Positions 1 through 10,928 of a DNA stretch of 30,534 nt are shown here, piece after piece. Below the pieces are notes generated by a model, which made no database searches, was not told the DNA's origin, and was given only the letters and a program-made list of their open reading frames with translations. The stretch spans positions 4,092,620-4,123,153 of the forward strand of contig BFEA01000049.1 of the NCBI GenBank assembly GCA_003427395.1. The letters are read 5' to 3'. The DNA is from Chara braunii. Taxonomy: Eukaryota > Streptophyta > Charophyceae > Charales > Characeae. The translations under genes were made by a program, and so were the position numbers. The stretch's first letter is position 1. Every line of letters starts with the position of its first letter.

Positions 1-2220
1 TCTGTCTCTGCACCTTTTCCCCCATGGCACAGTGCCCTGTCTTCCAAAGAGACAGTCGGTTTCAGTGTCTTCTTACCCTTGTCTGGCTATCTTCCCCATG
101 AGAGTCGAGGGGCAGGGGTCAGGCGAGACCACTGGGGGGCACCAGCGGGTCCGTTCTTTTTTTGTCCCCTCGATTCCTACCCTGTACTGTCCACTGTCAC
201 GAACTTCTAAAGCATGACTGCCACTGCCAAGGGATGGGGGGGAAAAAGGTCTGGGAAAGACTCAGGGCCCCGCATAGGGATGCTGGGGTCTATTGATGTT
301 CAGTCTTTGAAGGTGAGACGGTAATCTCGTGGAACTGATGCTTGCTGGTCCTCTTCTCTTGCGTTGTCGCCCGACAACTGTACTCTAGCCACCCATCCTT
401 CTCTTGGTCCACCCAGCCATTCGTTGGCGATTCTGAAGATTTTTTCTGATATGTCTTTGGGTCCGTGGTATGCGTCTAACACCTATTTCGTTTCCCGCTG
501 TCGGGCGCATCGGTCCGGCACCGCTCGTGGCAGCGCGGGACCCTCTCGGCCGCGTCACGCAGGAGTTGGACCAACCTTGCCGCGAACACACAATTGGAGC
601 TTCCTTAGGCCACTCCGGCCGAGTGCGCCAGCCATACCTCTCGCGAGCCCCTACGACAGGATAGGGCCTACGCGAGGCACAACTTACCTCCACCTTACGG
701 GAGTTGTCAACTCCCTTCGGTGGGCATATCCCTGCCGAGCTACCAGTCCACAGGACGAAAGCTACTCGATTGCAATCGCAGAGGTGGACCAGCCGAGGGC
801 GTTTCTCGTTCGTTGTAGCATACGGGGTACGCGCGGTAGCACGCCTATCGGACCCACACGCGCGCCGACACCTTGGGGGGCTGAAGTCCCAAGGGCGGTT
901 CGTCGCCGGTCGGCTAGGACGTATCCCACTTACCACGCATACTTTACTCTACAGACACAAAGGGAACGCACACACGCACGCACACACGAAACGACACGGC
1001 AGAAACAACGCGACAACGCTCCTAGCCCCTCAGTAGCCAACCCATAACTTCCCGAGGCGGAAATCGGATAGGCGTCGCGCGCGAGTCTCAATATAAAACC
1101 GCGCGGACGCAGGGATAACTCATATCGACTTGCAATGCAAGCGTATGCAAGCAGTCGCAATGATGGCGTACTATGTAGTACCCATACTCACGCGGTCCCT
1201 GTTAATCGCGAGGGTCGCATTCCACACTAAAGTGTCGGCTGACACGCGCCTTGAGGGTTAATCTCTCGACGCTGGACAACCGCCATGCGCGGTTGAAGAC
1301 CACACGCTCTTCTGCACCCTGTGCAGAGGGGTTGAGTAGACAACTTTTAAGCTGTCGTGGCGGTCGAACATCAAGGGGTTTGACTTTGACGGCTGTCACG
1401 GACCATAACGTCCAACTATAAAAATCTCTAAAAAGCAAAGGATGAAAAGCGATCTCTCTTTTCTCTCAATCAATAATCTGATTAACCCTTGCGCACGATC
1501 ACAATACGCTGCGCGCATGCCCAAAACACATATAAATACATACATAAGGCTCATTTATATAGGACGATCACTTCTCACAGTCACAGTGGGACTCCTCTCA
1601 GCCATATATGTATGTAATCGCAGGCAGTCACATCCAGAAGCCGAATCACAACCATACATGCAACCACATCAAAGATTCATCCAGAAGTCCACGCACTACT
1701 CGGGGTCAACTTCAACCATTCTCTAGGCTCATACCCCTTGCTTTAGCCATACAAACCTCACTCTTGTGCAACTCCCCAAAATAATTACTCAGTACTTTTG
1801 TTAAATGGTCATTCAATAAAGTCCGGGTGAAAACACAATGAAACAATTCAAACCACAGATCTAAAGTCTTTAGGCTGAGTGACAAGAGTGGATTGGAGTT
1901 GAATCGCAAACCGACGAGTCGGCTACCGACCTGCTATCAGTGATAACAGAAGATAATCCTCGTAGGATCGAGATGGATCTAGTCCAGATCCTGAATCAAA
2001 CGGTCCAGAGGACCTGTAACACATGACAGGCCAATCCCCAAGCTAAACTCATAAGTGTATGGAGAATACAACTCCATAACACATTCTCATCCAAGATTCT
2101 TCTAATTGACTAAACCTGAATCTACCTTTAAGCCGTGCCCAAAGCAAAGGTAGATCCTGACATAATCTCCTCTATACAGAGTGGATCGCCAGAATCGTCA
2201 CCTGTTAAAATACAATCTAT
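1..2220. other. unrecognised sequence, no supportable gene
   Basis: No coding region, RNA gene or known repeat is recognised here. The first ~1.1 kb is GC-rich with scattered CpG, and open frames in it overlap on both strands as expected by chance. A TATA-like ATATAAAA lies near 1090 and another (CTATAAAA) near 1416, but neither sits before a recognisable transcript. From ~1440 the sequence becomes AT-richer. The minus-strand open frame 300-482 (60 residues, hydrophilic) was examined and matches no family I know. Confidence 0.5.
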
Positions 2221-2221
2221 C

Positions 2222-2590
2222 TCCTTTAAGCTAAGAAAATTTCGGCAGCGCTTCCTGTAGGAAAAATGTCTTTCCAGAATTTATATCAGCCCGAATATGA
2301 ACCCAGAAATAGTCTTTGACTTTCCAAAGTCCAATTTTGTCTAACTCCCTAAATTAGCAAAAATTTGGGCAGCACTCCCTTTAGAAAAAGAGACTTTCCA
2401 GAGTTTTACTAAGTCATATATAAACTTTAGACAAGTTGAACTTTAAAAAGTCAAAAATTGACTAACTCCTTGGATTTGTAGAAATTTCGGCAGCGCTTCC
2501 CGTAGGAAAAGTGGCTTCCCAAGATTTATACAAGCCCAAGTATAAGAAAATACCTCAGAAAATGCAGAAATCGATCTAAGTTAAAAAACT
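2222..2590. repeat. three ~122-bp tandem units with CGGCAGCGCTTCC core
   Basis: Three diverged units start near 2222, 2343 and 2461. Each carries CTAACTCC or a variant, then AAATTTCGGCAGCGCTTCC (2235-, 2359-, 2480-), then TAGGAAAA and a CTTTCCA or CTTCCCA word. The second unit is more worn (TTTGGGCAGCACTCCC). Similar CGGCAG/TCCC words are, from memory, common in LTR or UTR regions of plant Ty3/gypsy (Tekay/Del-like) elements, so this could be part of a degraded LTR. I see no LTR pair, primer-binding site or pol sequence here, so that assignment is only a suggestion. Confidence 0.6.
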
Positions 2591-2822
2591 ATCTCAAGGA
2601 AATGTAGAAATTGAATCTAACTCCTATAACTCTAGCACGTGGCGAGCCACTACAGCAACTACCTATCAACTCAAACTCAGACTAGGTAGTGATGTCACTC
2701 AGCCACATGCAAGTCAAACCACAAAGGTAAGTACTCTCACCTACCCCCGGTTGACTTAGCAAACATTAGTTCATAGTCTTTCAGTGTTTTAACCCTTTAT
2801 ACCCTGCTTACATAGGGCATTG

Positions 2823-3655
2823 GGACCGGTCATTCATCTTAGAAACACTACCAGCCCTCTGCCTTAGTTATACACGAACAGGTTGCACAACTACTTTTCT
2901 CTTCATTGGGCATGTGACTAAGCCATTCATCTTAGAAACCATGCTTAGTCGCCCTGAATTGTTTAAATAGTCAAGTTATATATACCTTTCTGCACCTTAG
3001 TCTTCAGAAAGAGGGCGTAGGGCTGAGCCATTCATCTTAGAAACAATGCTCAGCCTGCCCAGGTTACCTTCAGTTATAGCTCTCGATTATACTCTCTTCG
3101 CTTGTGATAAGGTTATAGTCAGGCCATTCATCTTAGAAACAATGCCTGACTAGCCTTGTTCGTATATAGGTACATATATATACATACAACATTATAAAGA
3201 ATCATATTCTTTTGTTCTCATTATGGTCCTGAGGCCTCAGACTTAGACCATTCATCTTAGAAACAATGTCTTGTCCTCTGGTCCTAAATCCTCCCTCAGA
3301 ACAAAAACAATCAAGGAGAGATAAGCCATTTATCTTAGAAACAATGTTCAACTCCCCGTTTTTCAGCACACAAAAAGCAGAGTACCCTGGGTCTGACCCA
3401 GAGACTGTTCAGAAACCACCCAAGTAAACAGCGGCCAGACCATTCATCTTAGAAACAATGTCTGACCCTAAAAAATCAAGCAAGCAATACCCCTCAAAAA
3501 TAAGTAGTCAGACCATTCATCTTAGAAACAATGCCTGACACAATTAAAGAAACACAGCAACCAAGCCATTCATCTTAGAAACAATGCTTGGTCCTTCAGA
3601 AAACAGAACAAAACACAGCAGTCAGGCCATTCATCTTAGAAACAATGCCTGANCC
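2823..3655. repeat. array of ten hairpins with conserved loop and co-varying stems
   Basis: Ten copies of the core CCATTCATCTTAGAAACAATG occur at about 2830, 2924, 3029, 3124, 3248, 3326, 3440, 3513, 3567 and 3627, at spacings of ~54 to ~124 bp. Each core is bracketed by complementary arms, giving a stem of up to ~10 bp with one bulged C and a 12-nt loop CATCTTAGAAAC. The arms differ between copies but stay complementary: ACTAAGC/GCTTAGT (2916-2950), GGCTGAGC/GCTCAGCC (3021-3056), AGTCAGGC/GCCTGACT (3117-3151), ACCAAGC/GCTTGGT (3560-3592). Copies at ~2823, 3240 and 3321 are imperfect. Intervening sequence is not conserved. The array lies just after the 122-bp units and may belong to the same LTR-like element. 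Confidence 0.85.
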
Positions 3656-3834
3656 TATAAGACCCATTCAAGNGCAAGCAAAANTGNCTTCCTCCCAACC
3701 TTCCNCCCGATGCAACCCCTTATNACAATCTGCTTTCAGACAAANAAGAAACTGAAACTGCCATTATACAANCATTCCTNTAGTTAGTCTGATTTGTGTC
3801 NTGAAAGTCAATCCAAAAAGTCAAAGTAAGTGTN
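3653..3834. other. cluster of eleven single unresolved bases
   Basis: Single Ns occur at 3653, 3673, 3684, 3687, 3705, 3724, 3745, 3772, 3780, 3801 and 3834, and nowhere else in the window. Isolated Ns inside otherwise continuous sequence suggest conflicting reads from collapsed repeat copies or alleles, not a scaffold gap. Confidence 0.95.
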
Positions 3835-5100
3835 GCATACAGCCCAATCAACCAGTACATAGGGAGGTGTATAGATAGGGGTTGTACTGAGTTTATAAGG
3901 GAAAGCAATGGTTACCTCTGAGTTCCCTGCCTCCAGAGCCTCGCCTAGGCTCCGCCAGAGCTCCCGCAATCGGTGGGGCGAACCTCCCACAGAGGCCTTG
4001 GCGCGGATTACGGGTTGCAATCCCGCTTGCCCCTTCCTCTCAGAACCAATGGACTAGACTTAGAGTAAGAAGGGCAGAAAGAGGGAATTTTTAGACTCTC
4101 AGATCCAAGAGGGGTGCTCTCTGACTCGCGCGAGAGGGCCTTGATACCTTCCCTCGCCTGAGGGCCCCGCAATAGTGGCCGAACTGTAGCCGCTTGGTCA
4201 AGGACGAGACTAAACTGTTGACGGGGCTCTTTCGGGCGCCCTCTCAGATCACAATATTGACCCTTTCAGGGCTCGACTCCTCCCCCCTTCCTATGCTACC
4301 GCCTCCCCTCCTAAAATAGAAATAACAACATCCTCAATTCAGAGTGCGCAGACCGTCGCGTGCAGCAGCAAAGCGCCATGAGACACAACCGCCCCTATGG
4401 TGGCAGCAGGCGAATACTACTGCAGCAGTTAGCACTACTAGTTTATACGTGGCGGTACCCAGCAGACCGCAGCGAGAGGTATTGCGCGACAGTGAGCTTC
4501 ACAACACAACAGCCGCACTCGTCCTGTCATTGCCGCCTTTGCGGCTTTTACCCCCTTGCACGAGCTTGTGCGCTTTATACTTCGGCGCCAAAAGTAGCCC
4601 AACCAACAGCATAACCCTAAACCCACAGCGAAGAGCGCAACAACACCACTAACACGGCTATTTGGCACAACGAAGGCATCAGTCCGCAAAGAACCTCCTG
4701 TGGAGCAGGTAGGACACAGGCATCAAGGCAACAACAGGGCGCAGGCGGGGATGTCCACGCATCAAATCACGGGACAAGCAGCATATGACCAACTCATAGC
4801 ACGATCGACCCACGCTGACTGTTAGCCTTTACTACTCAGTGAGCCAAGGAGTCATATCGACGAACATTCACCACTACCCATAGACAATGCAGTCGTCCCG
4901 AACTGAGTGTTCCCCATTTCCTGTGTGCCCTGGCCCGCAATAGCCGTCAGGTCTGCTGCACCCTTTAAAGGCGGGCACGACCCTGCACCCCGTCGCCGAT
5001 CCCCGCTCAATACCTGCGCGCCCCCGCTTCGGCTGAGTGAAAATGGATTCCCCCCCCCCCTTTTGACTGTGGAAAGATTCATCTTATTCTTACTAAGAGG
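3835..5100. other. no recognised gene; GC-rich single-copy-looking sequence
   Basis: Open frames here (for example 4344-4652 on the plus strand) overlap others in the same stretch on both strands and resemble no known protein. A run of 12 C residues begins near 5050. No RNA gene or transposon end was identified. Confidence 0.5.
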
Positions 5101-5109
5101 CTAACTTCT

Positions 5110-5670
5110 TGGCTGGGCGCGACCTTGATCATCGAGTCCAGCCTAACCACCAGCCTAAAGGTAAAGCTAACAAGCCCCCGCTACTCGCACTCGTCCGAAA
5201 TCTCAATTTCGCATTCCCCCTCTCCCTTGCCAACAGGTAAGTCTTGCTCTCGTATCCAGCTTCGATCCCCCGCTATCCCCACCGATTCGAGTAAAAAAAA
5301 TCGAATGGATCTCCGACTACATCATGGGAACGTACATCCTCCACCCCTCTGCTGCCTCTCGCTACTTTCTTCGATAGGACATGCACCGCACCTGCCAATT
5401 CAGGTAAGTCTCCAACCCCGTAGTTGGCCTCTCGCGACTACTAATACCAATAGGGCGGGCAAACTCGAGTGAATCTCTCGCTAAGACACGGTCAGGTGCA
5501 CGACTTACCGTGCTTATGCTCGGGGAGAAAGGAGAAAGTTTGTCTATCGGCAGGCGGAACGGCGCACCAGATAACAGGTAAGCCTTCGTCCTCGTCACCC
5601 GCCTGCAGCATCCCCGACAGCAGCGGCTTAACAAGAATCGAATGAATCTCTTGTCAAAACGTAGGAGTAT
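5110..5670 (+). repeat. ~170-bp degenerate tandem repeat carrying CAGGTAAG in each unit
   Basis: Three units are visible. Each carries CAGGTAAGTCT or CAGGTAAGCCT (5234, 5401, 5575; spacing 167 and 174 bp), followed ~50-65 bp later by a (T)CGA(A/G)T...GAATCTC or GGATCTC word (5286-5317, 5465-5480, 5638-5652). A weaker unit may precede them (AAAGGTAAAG near 5157). The CAG|GTAAGT word matches the consensus 5' splice site of eukaryotic introns, but no acceptor or coding frame is attached to it. Confidence 0.55.
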
Positions 5671-6122
5671 TCATTGCCACTTCCGAACTTCTGCTCTGGG
5701 CGCAGCCCATACCACCCAGGCCGGCCAAACCGCTGATTCATTCGGAGTTCTAATGCAGCCATTCAGCTCGGAATGGTCGGAACCTCTTGCCTACTACCAT
5801 AGACGGGCCGTTTTGATCAAGAAACGACCATGAAACGCAATAGTAGCTTCCTCCCTGTCCCACCATAGCCACTATGCAGTAGCCTTCCCTACTAGCTTTC
5901 TCTTTACTAACTTAATGCCAAAAACTAGCTTTACCATTGCCTTCGCCTTGGCCGAAAACATAAGAATCGACTTTTATTTAACTCAAATCCGTCAAGAAAC
6001 GGAAACTACCACCCTTTTTCCCTCGACGTATCTGCTTTCCTCCATCACTCCGCGCGGCTCATTCCCCTACTAACTCCAATTCTACTGACCCTATTCTAAA
6101 ACTAACCTCGTACCTGGCCTCA
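5671..6122. other. no recognised feature
   Basis: Nothing recognisable beyond possible further decay of the neighbouring tandem repeats. No frame shows protein-like composition. Confidence 0.4.
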
Positions 6123-6480
6123 AAACCCCCATGTAGACTCCTCTCTTCCCTGGTTTCATTCCAGATTGAGGAAGCAGTGCGTTTTTCACTGCGCCCGACC
6201 CTTCCTCCCGCCTACGCCATCTCTCCCTGCTTTCGCCTGTACTTGGCACGCCCCTCCGTCTAGGTTCATTCTTCTGTTTTTGCCACCCCGTCGGACTCAT
6301 TCCCTCCTCTACTGATCGGCTCTTCTGCGCTAGTTCCCTCTCCTTCCGTCCGTATGCACCTGGCGTGTTTCCGCGCCTAGGTTCACTCCCTTCGTCTTGC
6401 CCATTGCCCCCTGTCTTCCCACGCCCCGCTGGTCCGCCCGCTACTGCCCACCGCACTCCTGCGCTAGCCGCTGCCCAGCG
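6123..6480. repeat. ~117-bp degenerate minisatellite
   Basis: Units are anchored by CTGGTTTCATTCC (6150), CTAGGTTCATTCTTC (6261) and CTAGGTTCACTCCC (6378). They are preceded by ACTTGGCACGCCCCTCCG and ACCTGGCGTGTTTCCGCG at corresponding positions (6241 and 6358). Copies are strongly diverged and pyrimidine-rich. Open frames crossing them on both strands are explained by the composition. Confidence 0.45.
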
Positions 6481-6829
6481 CCCGGTCACACAGCACTCCG
6501 CTATTCCTTTGCGCTGCGCTGCTGCCTACCTCGCTCCGCTATTCTCCCCTATCGATATTGCCAGCCTCTCTTCTCTCTCTGCCCACTTCGACCTTCGGGC
6601 ATACTGCAGACCTCCTTACACAAGACGCTGAGACAGCGCCTCCGCGATGGCTTCTGCAGGGATCGATGAACGGCTGGGCGCTGCTCCTTGATATATACTT
6701 CGGAGACTCGTTGGTCTGCCCTTTTTCGGCCCTTGGTGCTCTCCGCAGCTTTGCCTGTTGCTGCTGGTGCCGCTCGGCTTGCCCATCCGCCCCGCTATCT
6801 AATGTCCGCCCCACTAACTCAGCACCCGG

Positions 6830-6995
6830 CAATCCTCCTAGGTAACACTATGTCGGGACTGCTGACTTTCATAGGGGGAGGGTACCGGAGGGGAGGCACA
6901 ACGGCCAACTCATCGAAGAGGCCTGATCCTGATGCTACCGGCTGCCCCCTTTTTCTCTATGGTCAACCCGTACGCAACAGCAGTGCCGCGGGCCC
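6830..6995 (+). repeat. partial SINE-like repeat, related to the copy at 22797-23297
   Basis: Bases 6854-6945 align well with 22943-23036 in the same orientation. Shared words include TTCATAGGGGGAG, ACCGGAGGGG, AGGCACA, CATCG(A/G)AGA, GATCCTGATGCTACCGGCTG against GGTCCTGATGCTACTGGCTG. Weaker similarity extends a little on both sides. The tRNA-like head and A-rich tail seen in the other copy are not found here, so this is a fragment. Confidence 0.7.
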
Positions 6996-6999
6996 CTTC

Positions 7000-8007
7000 C
7001 CAACTCTCCGTGGTCCGCTCATAGAACCCATAGCACCCCTCAAATCCCCAACTGCTTACGGTCAAGTAGGGGCGGGCTTCATGGGAGCGGTCGCTGCAGC
7101 CCGCAGTTGCGGACTCCCGACAGTGCATTGGGCCACCAATGCCCAAGGCTAATCCCGTATGTCGGGTCGCTGTTGGCGGACGGTACACCCATAAAGGGTT
7201 CCCGCCACTCAGGTTTCTTCCACCTCGTGGGCAAATCACCCACCGGTTCGCACGCACGTTGGACTCCGCGGGCCGTGTCTTCCAGGTGGTGGAGCCGAGA
7301 AAATCTGCCGGCACCCCGAATGCGTAGGAGCCCGCAGGTCAACCAAAGGAGGCGCATGCTCAAGGTCCTCGACTGTCGTGACGGCCTGAAAAAAAAGAAC
7401 CGGCTCCCCGACCGAGTCAAGAAAGCCGACGTATAGAAATAACAGGCAATAAAATACTAAACCATTTAAACTTTTAATCATCAGAATACAACAAACGAGG
7501 GAAAGGAGACCGTCGGTACCGTTCTGACGCCTCCGATGGCAAAACTAAAAGGGAGTACCTCTCGGTCCTTTCACGCCACTCCGATATTCCGCGTTGTCGC
7601 CGCTCGTCCTCGATCCCTGAATCTCCCCGATGAAAGTTCGGCACCGTAACCAATAGCACTAGGCCCAAGTCTGGGTTTGCCATGACGGACGTCTAAACAA
7701 AACGGGCACAGCGCAACGCGCTGGCCTATCGAAATGCTCTCAGAAGTTGCATTGCTATCAATGCCGTCCTCCGTACACACGCACAGGTCACAGGCAAGCA
7801 CCCCAATCAACAAGACAAATTCTTTTTAATCCCTACTTAATCAGAAAACCAATCTGACCGGCGGTCACGCCGACTCTTCCGCCATCAACAGATAAAAGGA
7901 TCACGCGCGCCTCAAAAATCCACGCGCCCATACACTCTCTATTCTAGTAACCCCCCAGTCAACGTAAGTCACATACGCAGCCGCGCCTAGCGCGGTATAC
8001 TCAAACT
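7000..8007. other. no recognised gene; may include the LINE 3' untranslated region
   Basis: The LINE to the right is read leftwards, so its 3' untranslated part should fall at the right end of this stretch. No poly(A) tail (plus-strand T run) or target-site duplication is visible to fix the boundary. Overlapping open frames at 6910-7481 on both strands and 7474-7813 on the minus strand match no family I know. Confidence 0.4.
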
Positions 8008-9610
8008 CTAACCCGAGCCTACTTTCTGCAGCATGCAAAAACCAGGGCGGATACCCTTGTAAGGGTATTCGCGCCGACACCGCCATCTCTGCATAATCTC
8101 AAGCTGGAAGCAGTTTTTAAACAGTTCCTTCTTTTCCTCCCCTTCGACTCTGACTCCCTCCATTGTCATTGCGCAGCGCTGCCACCATAGAACCCATAGC
8201 ACCGTCCTCCTTGCCAGATCAAACATGTTCCTTGCATAGCTCGTGTCCTGCAGGCCTCCACACCCTTTCCCACCATCTCCATGTTAGGACTGTCGTCGGA
8301 CATTGCAAGAAGACATGTTCTATTGTTTCTATTCTCCTTTTGGGACGGGAAGCTTTGGAGGCAGCGTGAACACCGTGGATGAGCCCGTCCTTGTTGTTCC
8401 AACTGAGTATGGTCGATTATCCGATTATTTGTGGGAAGACAACGGTGGGCAATCTGCCATTGAAGGGACGTGATTTTGGTCGGTTTACACTTGTTGTCCT
8501 GAAACTATTTTATAGGGGATAGCAGCTGCCTATCCACATTGAGGTGTCGCTACCACCTTTCGATTACTACGCCCCGCAAATTTCTTTTAACACGTAGCAT
8601 CTTATATGGCTTTTACTGACAAGTTATTAACAGTTTTTTGTCTGTTGTGTATTTGATTTGCCTTTTGTGGGGGGTTCCATTGCCATTCCATGGGGTCCAG
8701 GGGGAGTTTTGCTATTGGAGTGTCCGGCCTGTATGCTCTGCGTTCGTCTCCTTCCCCGAGGGTCCTGATCCTGTGAAGGGTCACTTTGTCAATCCGTTCG
8801 AAAGGCGCTCTACTGCCAATTAGTTTTCCCTTTCTCCCCACCCTGTACCATTCCACCCACACGTCATCCGGGCGCTCAAGGTGAACTTGCCCCACCCGAT
8901 GAGATTCTCCTTCCTTTGTTACCCAGTCCCCTTCCTGTATTTTTGGACCTCTGCGTAGGATGGGTCGCCAGGCTAGAGGGAATGCCTCTACAATCTCCCC
9001 CCAGCGATTCCTCAATGTTACAACAATATCTCAATTTGTCTTTCATTTGGTCTGGGTCTTTCCAATCTTTGCGTTCCCCATCCCAGAGGTCCCCTACTCT
9101 CATTACCCCCCTTTTTACCCAGCCTTTCCACGGGGGATCCAAACTGCAGAAAATTTGGCTTCGAGAGTTGGTAATCCAACAATTTCCAAAAAGGGGTTGC
9201 CTCATTATTTCCTCCCATCTTTTGGGGGCCGGGCGTTGCGGGAGGGGTAGAGCTCTCCATACCTTTATTATTCGAGGTCAGAAATCATCAATTGTCCCCT
9301 CTATTGTTTCTGCACCCTGTGCTCTTCTTGGTACTTTCCAATAGCGGTCATCCAACCAGCATAGAGGGTCTACCATTGGTGGGGCCTCCGGTGCAAGTCG
9401 GGCAATTTGTTCCAGGGCCAATGGTCTCCAAAGGAGCGGAAAAACCAGGATCAAACGCAGGATCCATTGTAGGCACAGTGCCTGTATTTGGGTCATCGGA
9501 TCCAGGATACCTAGGCCCCCATGGACTTTAGGTTGTATCACCGAGTCCCAGGCCACCCGACTGATGGTCTTTGTGTTTTCGCTGTCACCTCTCCATAGGT
9601 AGGCAGCCAC
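8008..9610 (-). pseudogene. ORF2 thumb and C-terminal zinc-finger-like region
   Basis: Reading begins AAYLWRGDSENTKTISRVAW and HGGLGILDP, the connection region typical of plant L1 elements. It passes through TPPWKGW-type and RVGDLWD-type segments, then a long frame 9015-8602. Near 8330-8240 another frame reads ETIEHVFLQCPTTVLTW, which matches the His/Cys half of the zf-RVT domain (E-IEH-F--C). It is followed by RRTVLWVLWWQRC, a common L1 C-terminal helix, and ends at a stop at 8008. At least three frameshifts divide the region. The exact natural stop is uncertain. Confidence 0.75.
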
Positions 9611-10928
9611 CTTTCTCTTTAGGGATTTTTGGGCCGGTTTGCCACAAGACCGATTTGTACCATAAGGTGGCCAGTACTACATTTTTAATCACTAGAGCCC
9701 TCCCAAAAAGTGATGTGTGTTTGTGATTCCACTGGAGAAGCTTTTGGAGTGTCGGGGATGCGAGCCACTTATCATTCTCAGTCGGGCAGCCTTTTGCAGT
9801 CATCTTGACTCCCAGGACTCGAACAGGTTGAACAGGTTCGTCTAGGTCCACCCATGTAATCTAAGGAAGTTCCGTTGGGCGGCCTCCTTGTTGGTGATGT
9901 CACCAGCCGAGCATTTTTTTTCCCCAATTCACTGCCATATCCGATAGTGTGCAGAAGCGATCCATTAGCCGCTGGATCTCTTCCATATTGGAAGGTGAGG
10001 CCTCGACCATGATTGTCAAATCGTCTGCAAACAGAGAGCATACCGGAATGGCTTCTTCTGGTATGCCTGCGATTTTGATTCTCTGCAGGCTTTTGTTGTG
10101 CCTGAGGTTGGCTGACAGGGCCTCCATGATGATAATGAAAAGGAATGGGGCTATGGGGTCCCCTTGGCGAACCGACCTCTGCAGTCTGATTTCGGGTGCC
10201 AGAGTGCCATTTATCTGGACCCGGGTTGTCGCATTTTGGTGCAAGATCCTCACCCACCTTCAAAAGCAGGGGCCAAAATTCATTCTTTCGAGGCATTTGT
10301 CTAGAAAAATCCAGTCCACATGATCGTACGCTTTTTCAAAATCGATCAAGATAAAAGCTGCGTTGCATCAGGACGGACGTGAAAGTTTGATTACTTCGTT
10401 GATTAGTAAGATATTTTCCTGAATGTTCCTATTCTGGATAAAGCATGTCTTTGCCGGGTGAACCAGATCCTCAATTACTCGAATCATCCTATTGGCCAGG
10501 GCCTTAGATAACATCTTATAGACCACTATCAGAAGAGTTATAGGTCTGTAGTTACGGATGTTCATTTTATCTCATTTTTTATACAGTAGTGACAGCACCC
10601 CTTGCCCCAGCATCTCTCCCATGTTTCCACTTTCCCAGACTTCCTTATAAAATTGCATGAGGTCGTTGCTGAGTATTGGCCACATGGTTTCCCAGAACTC
10701 CTTGGGGAATCCGTCTATCCCAGGTGTTTTCTCCTCTTCCATCTGTAAGAGCGTTGTCCATACTTTCTCCTTGCTCAAGGGGAGTTCCAGCTTGTCTCTC
10801 TGCGTTTGGGTGAGATTGGTTTCCAAAGGACGTAGGAAGTCGTCGATTGGGTCTATGCGGGAAGTCTCCCTTGCACAAGGGATCTGTGAGGAGAAAAGTT
10901 CTTGGTAAAAGGTTCTTGCTATTTTCAC
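9585..10928 (-). pseudogene. ORF2 reverse transcriptase domain
   Basis: All conserved RT blocks are present in one frame. They are KTPGIDGFPKEFW (block 1), NYRPITLL (block 2), ILIDFEKAYDHVDW (motif A, first catalytic Asp), RSVRQGDPIAPFLF (motif B), SLFADDLTIMV (motif C, the ADD pair) and MAVNWGKK (motif D region). Catalytic aspartates are intact. In-frame TGA codons at 10574-10572, 10370-10368, 10262-10260 and 9902-9900, plus TAG at 9863-9861, are the only interruptions. The first TGA sits in LLYKK*DK, where relatives normally have Gly (KKGDK). Confidence 0.93.

Noticed and set aside
364-1047. 227-codon plus-strand open frame
   Set aside because: Long frames overlap on both strands in GC-rich sequence; composition (Arg, Thr, Pro, His) looks like chance, and no domain was seen.
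1085-1100. TATA box of a promoter
   Set aside because: ATATAAAA alone, with no transcript or ORF downstream to support it.
2823-3655. CRISPR-like array
   Set aside because: Core repeat is regular but spacing varies from ~54 to ~124 bp, arms co-vary with the core, no cas genes exist, and the DNA is eukaryotic nuclear.
6688-7152. 154-codon plus-strand open frame as a gene
   Set aside because: It spans the SINE-like fragment, overlaps long frames in other phases, and has no recognisable domain.
7571-7813. Minus-strand frame with ACDLCVC and CPFC pairs as a zinc-finger protein
   Set aside because: Cys spacing fits no family I know and the frame overlaps others; too weak to call.
10260-10574. 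TGA recoding (reassigned stop) in the LINE RT
   Set aside because: TAG and TAA stops and several frameshifts also break the element, so decay explains the TGAs more simply.
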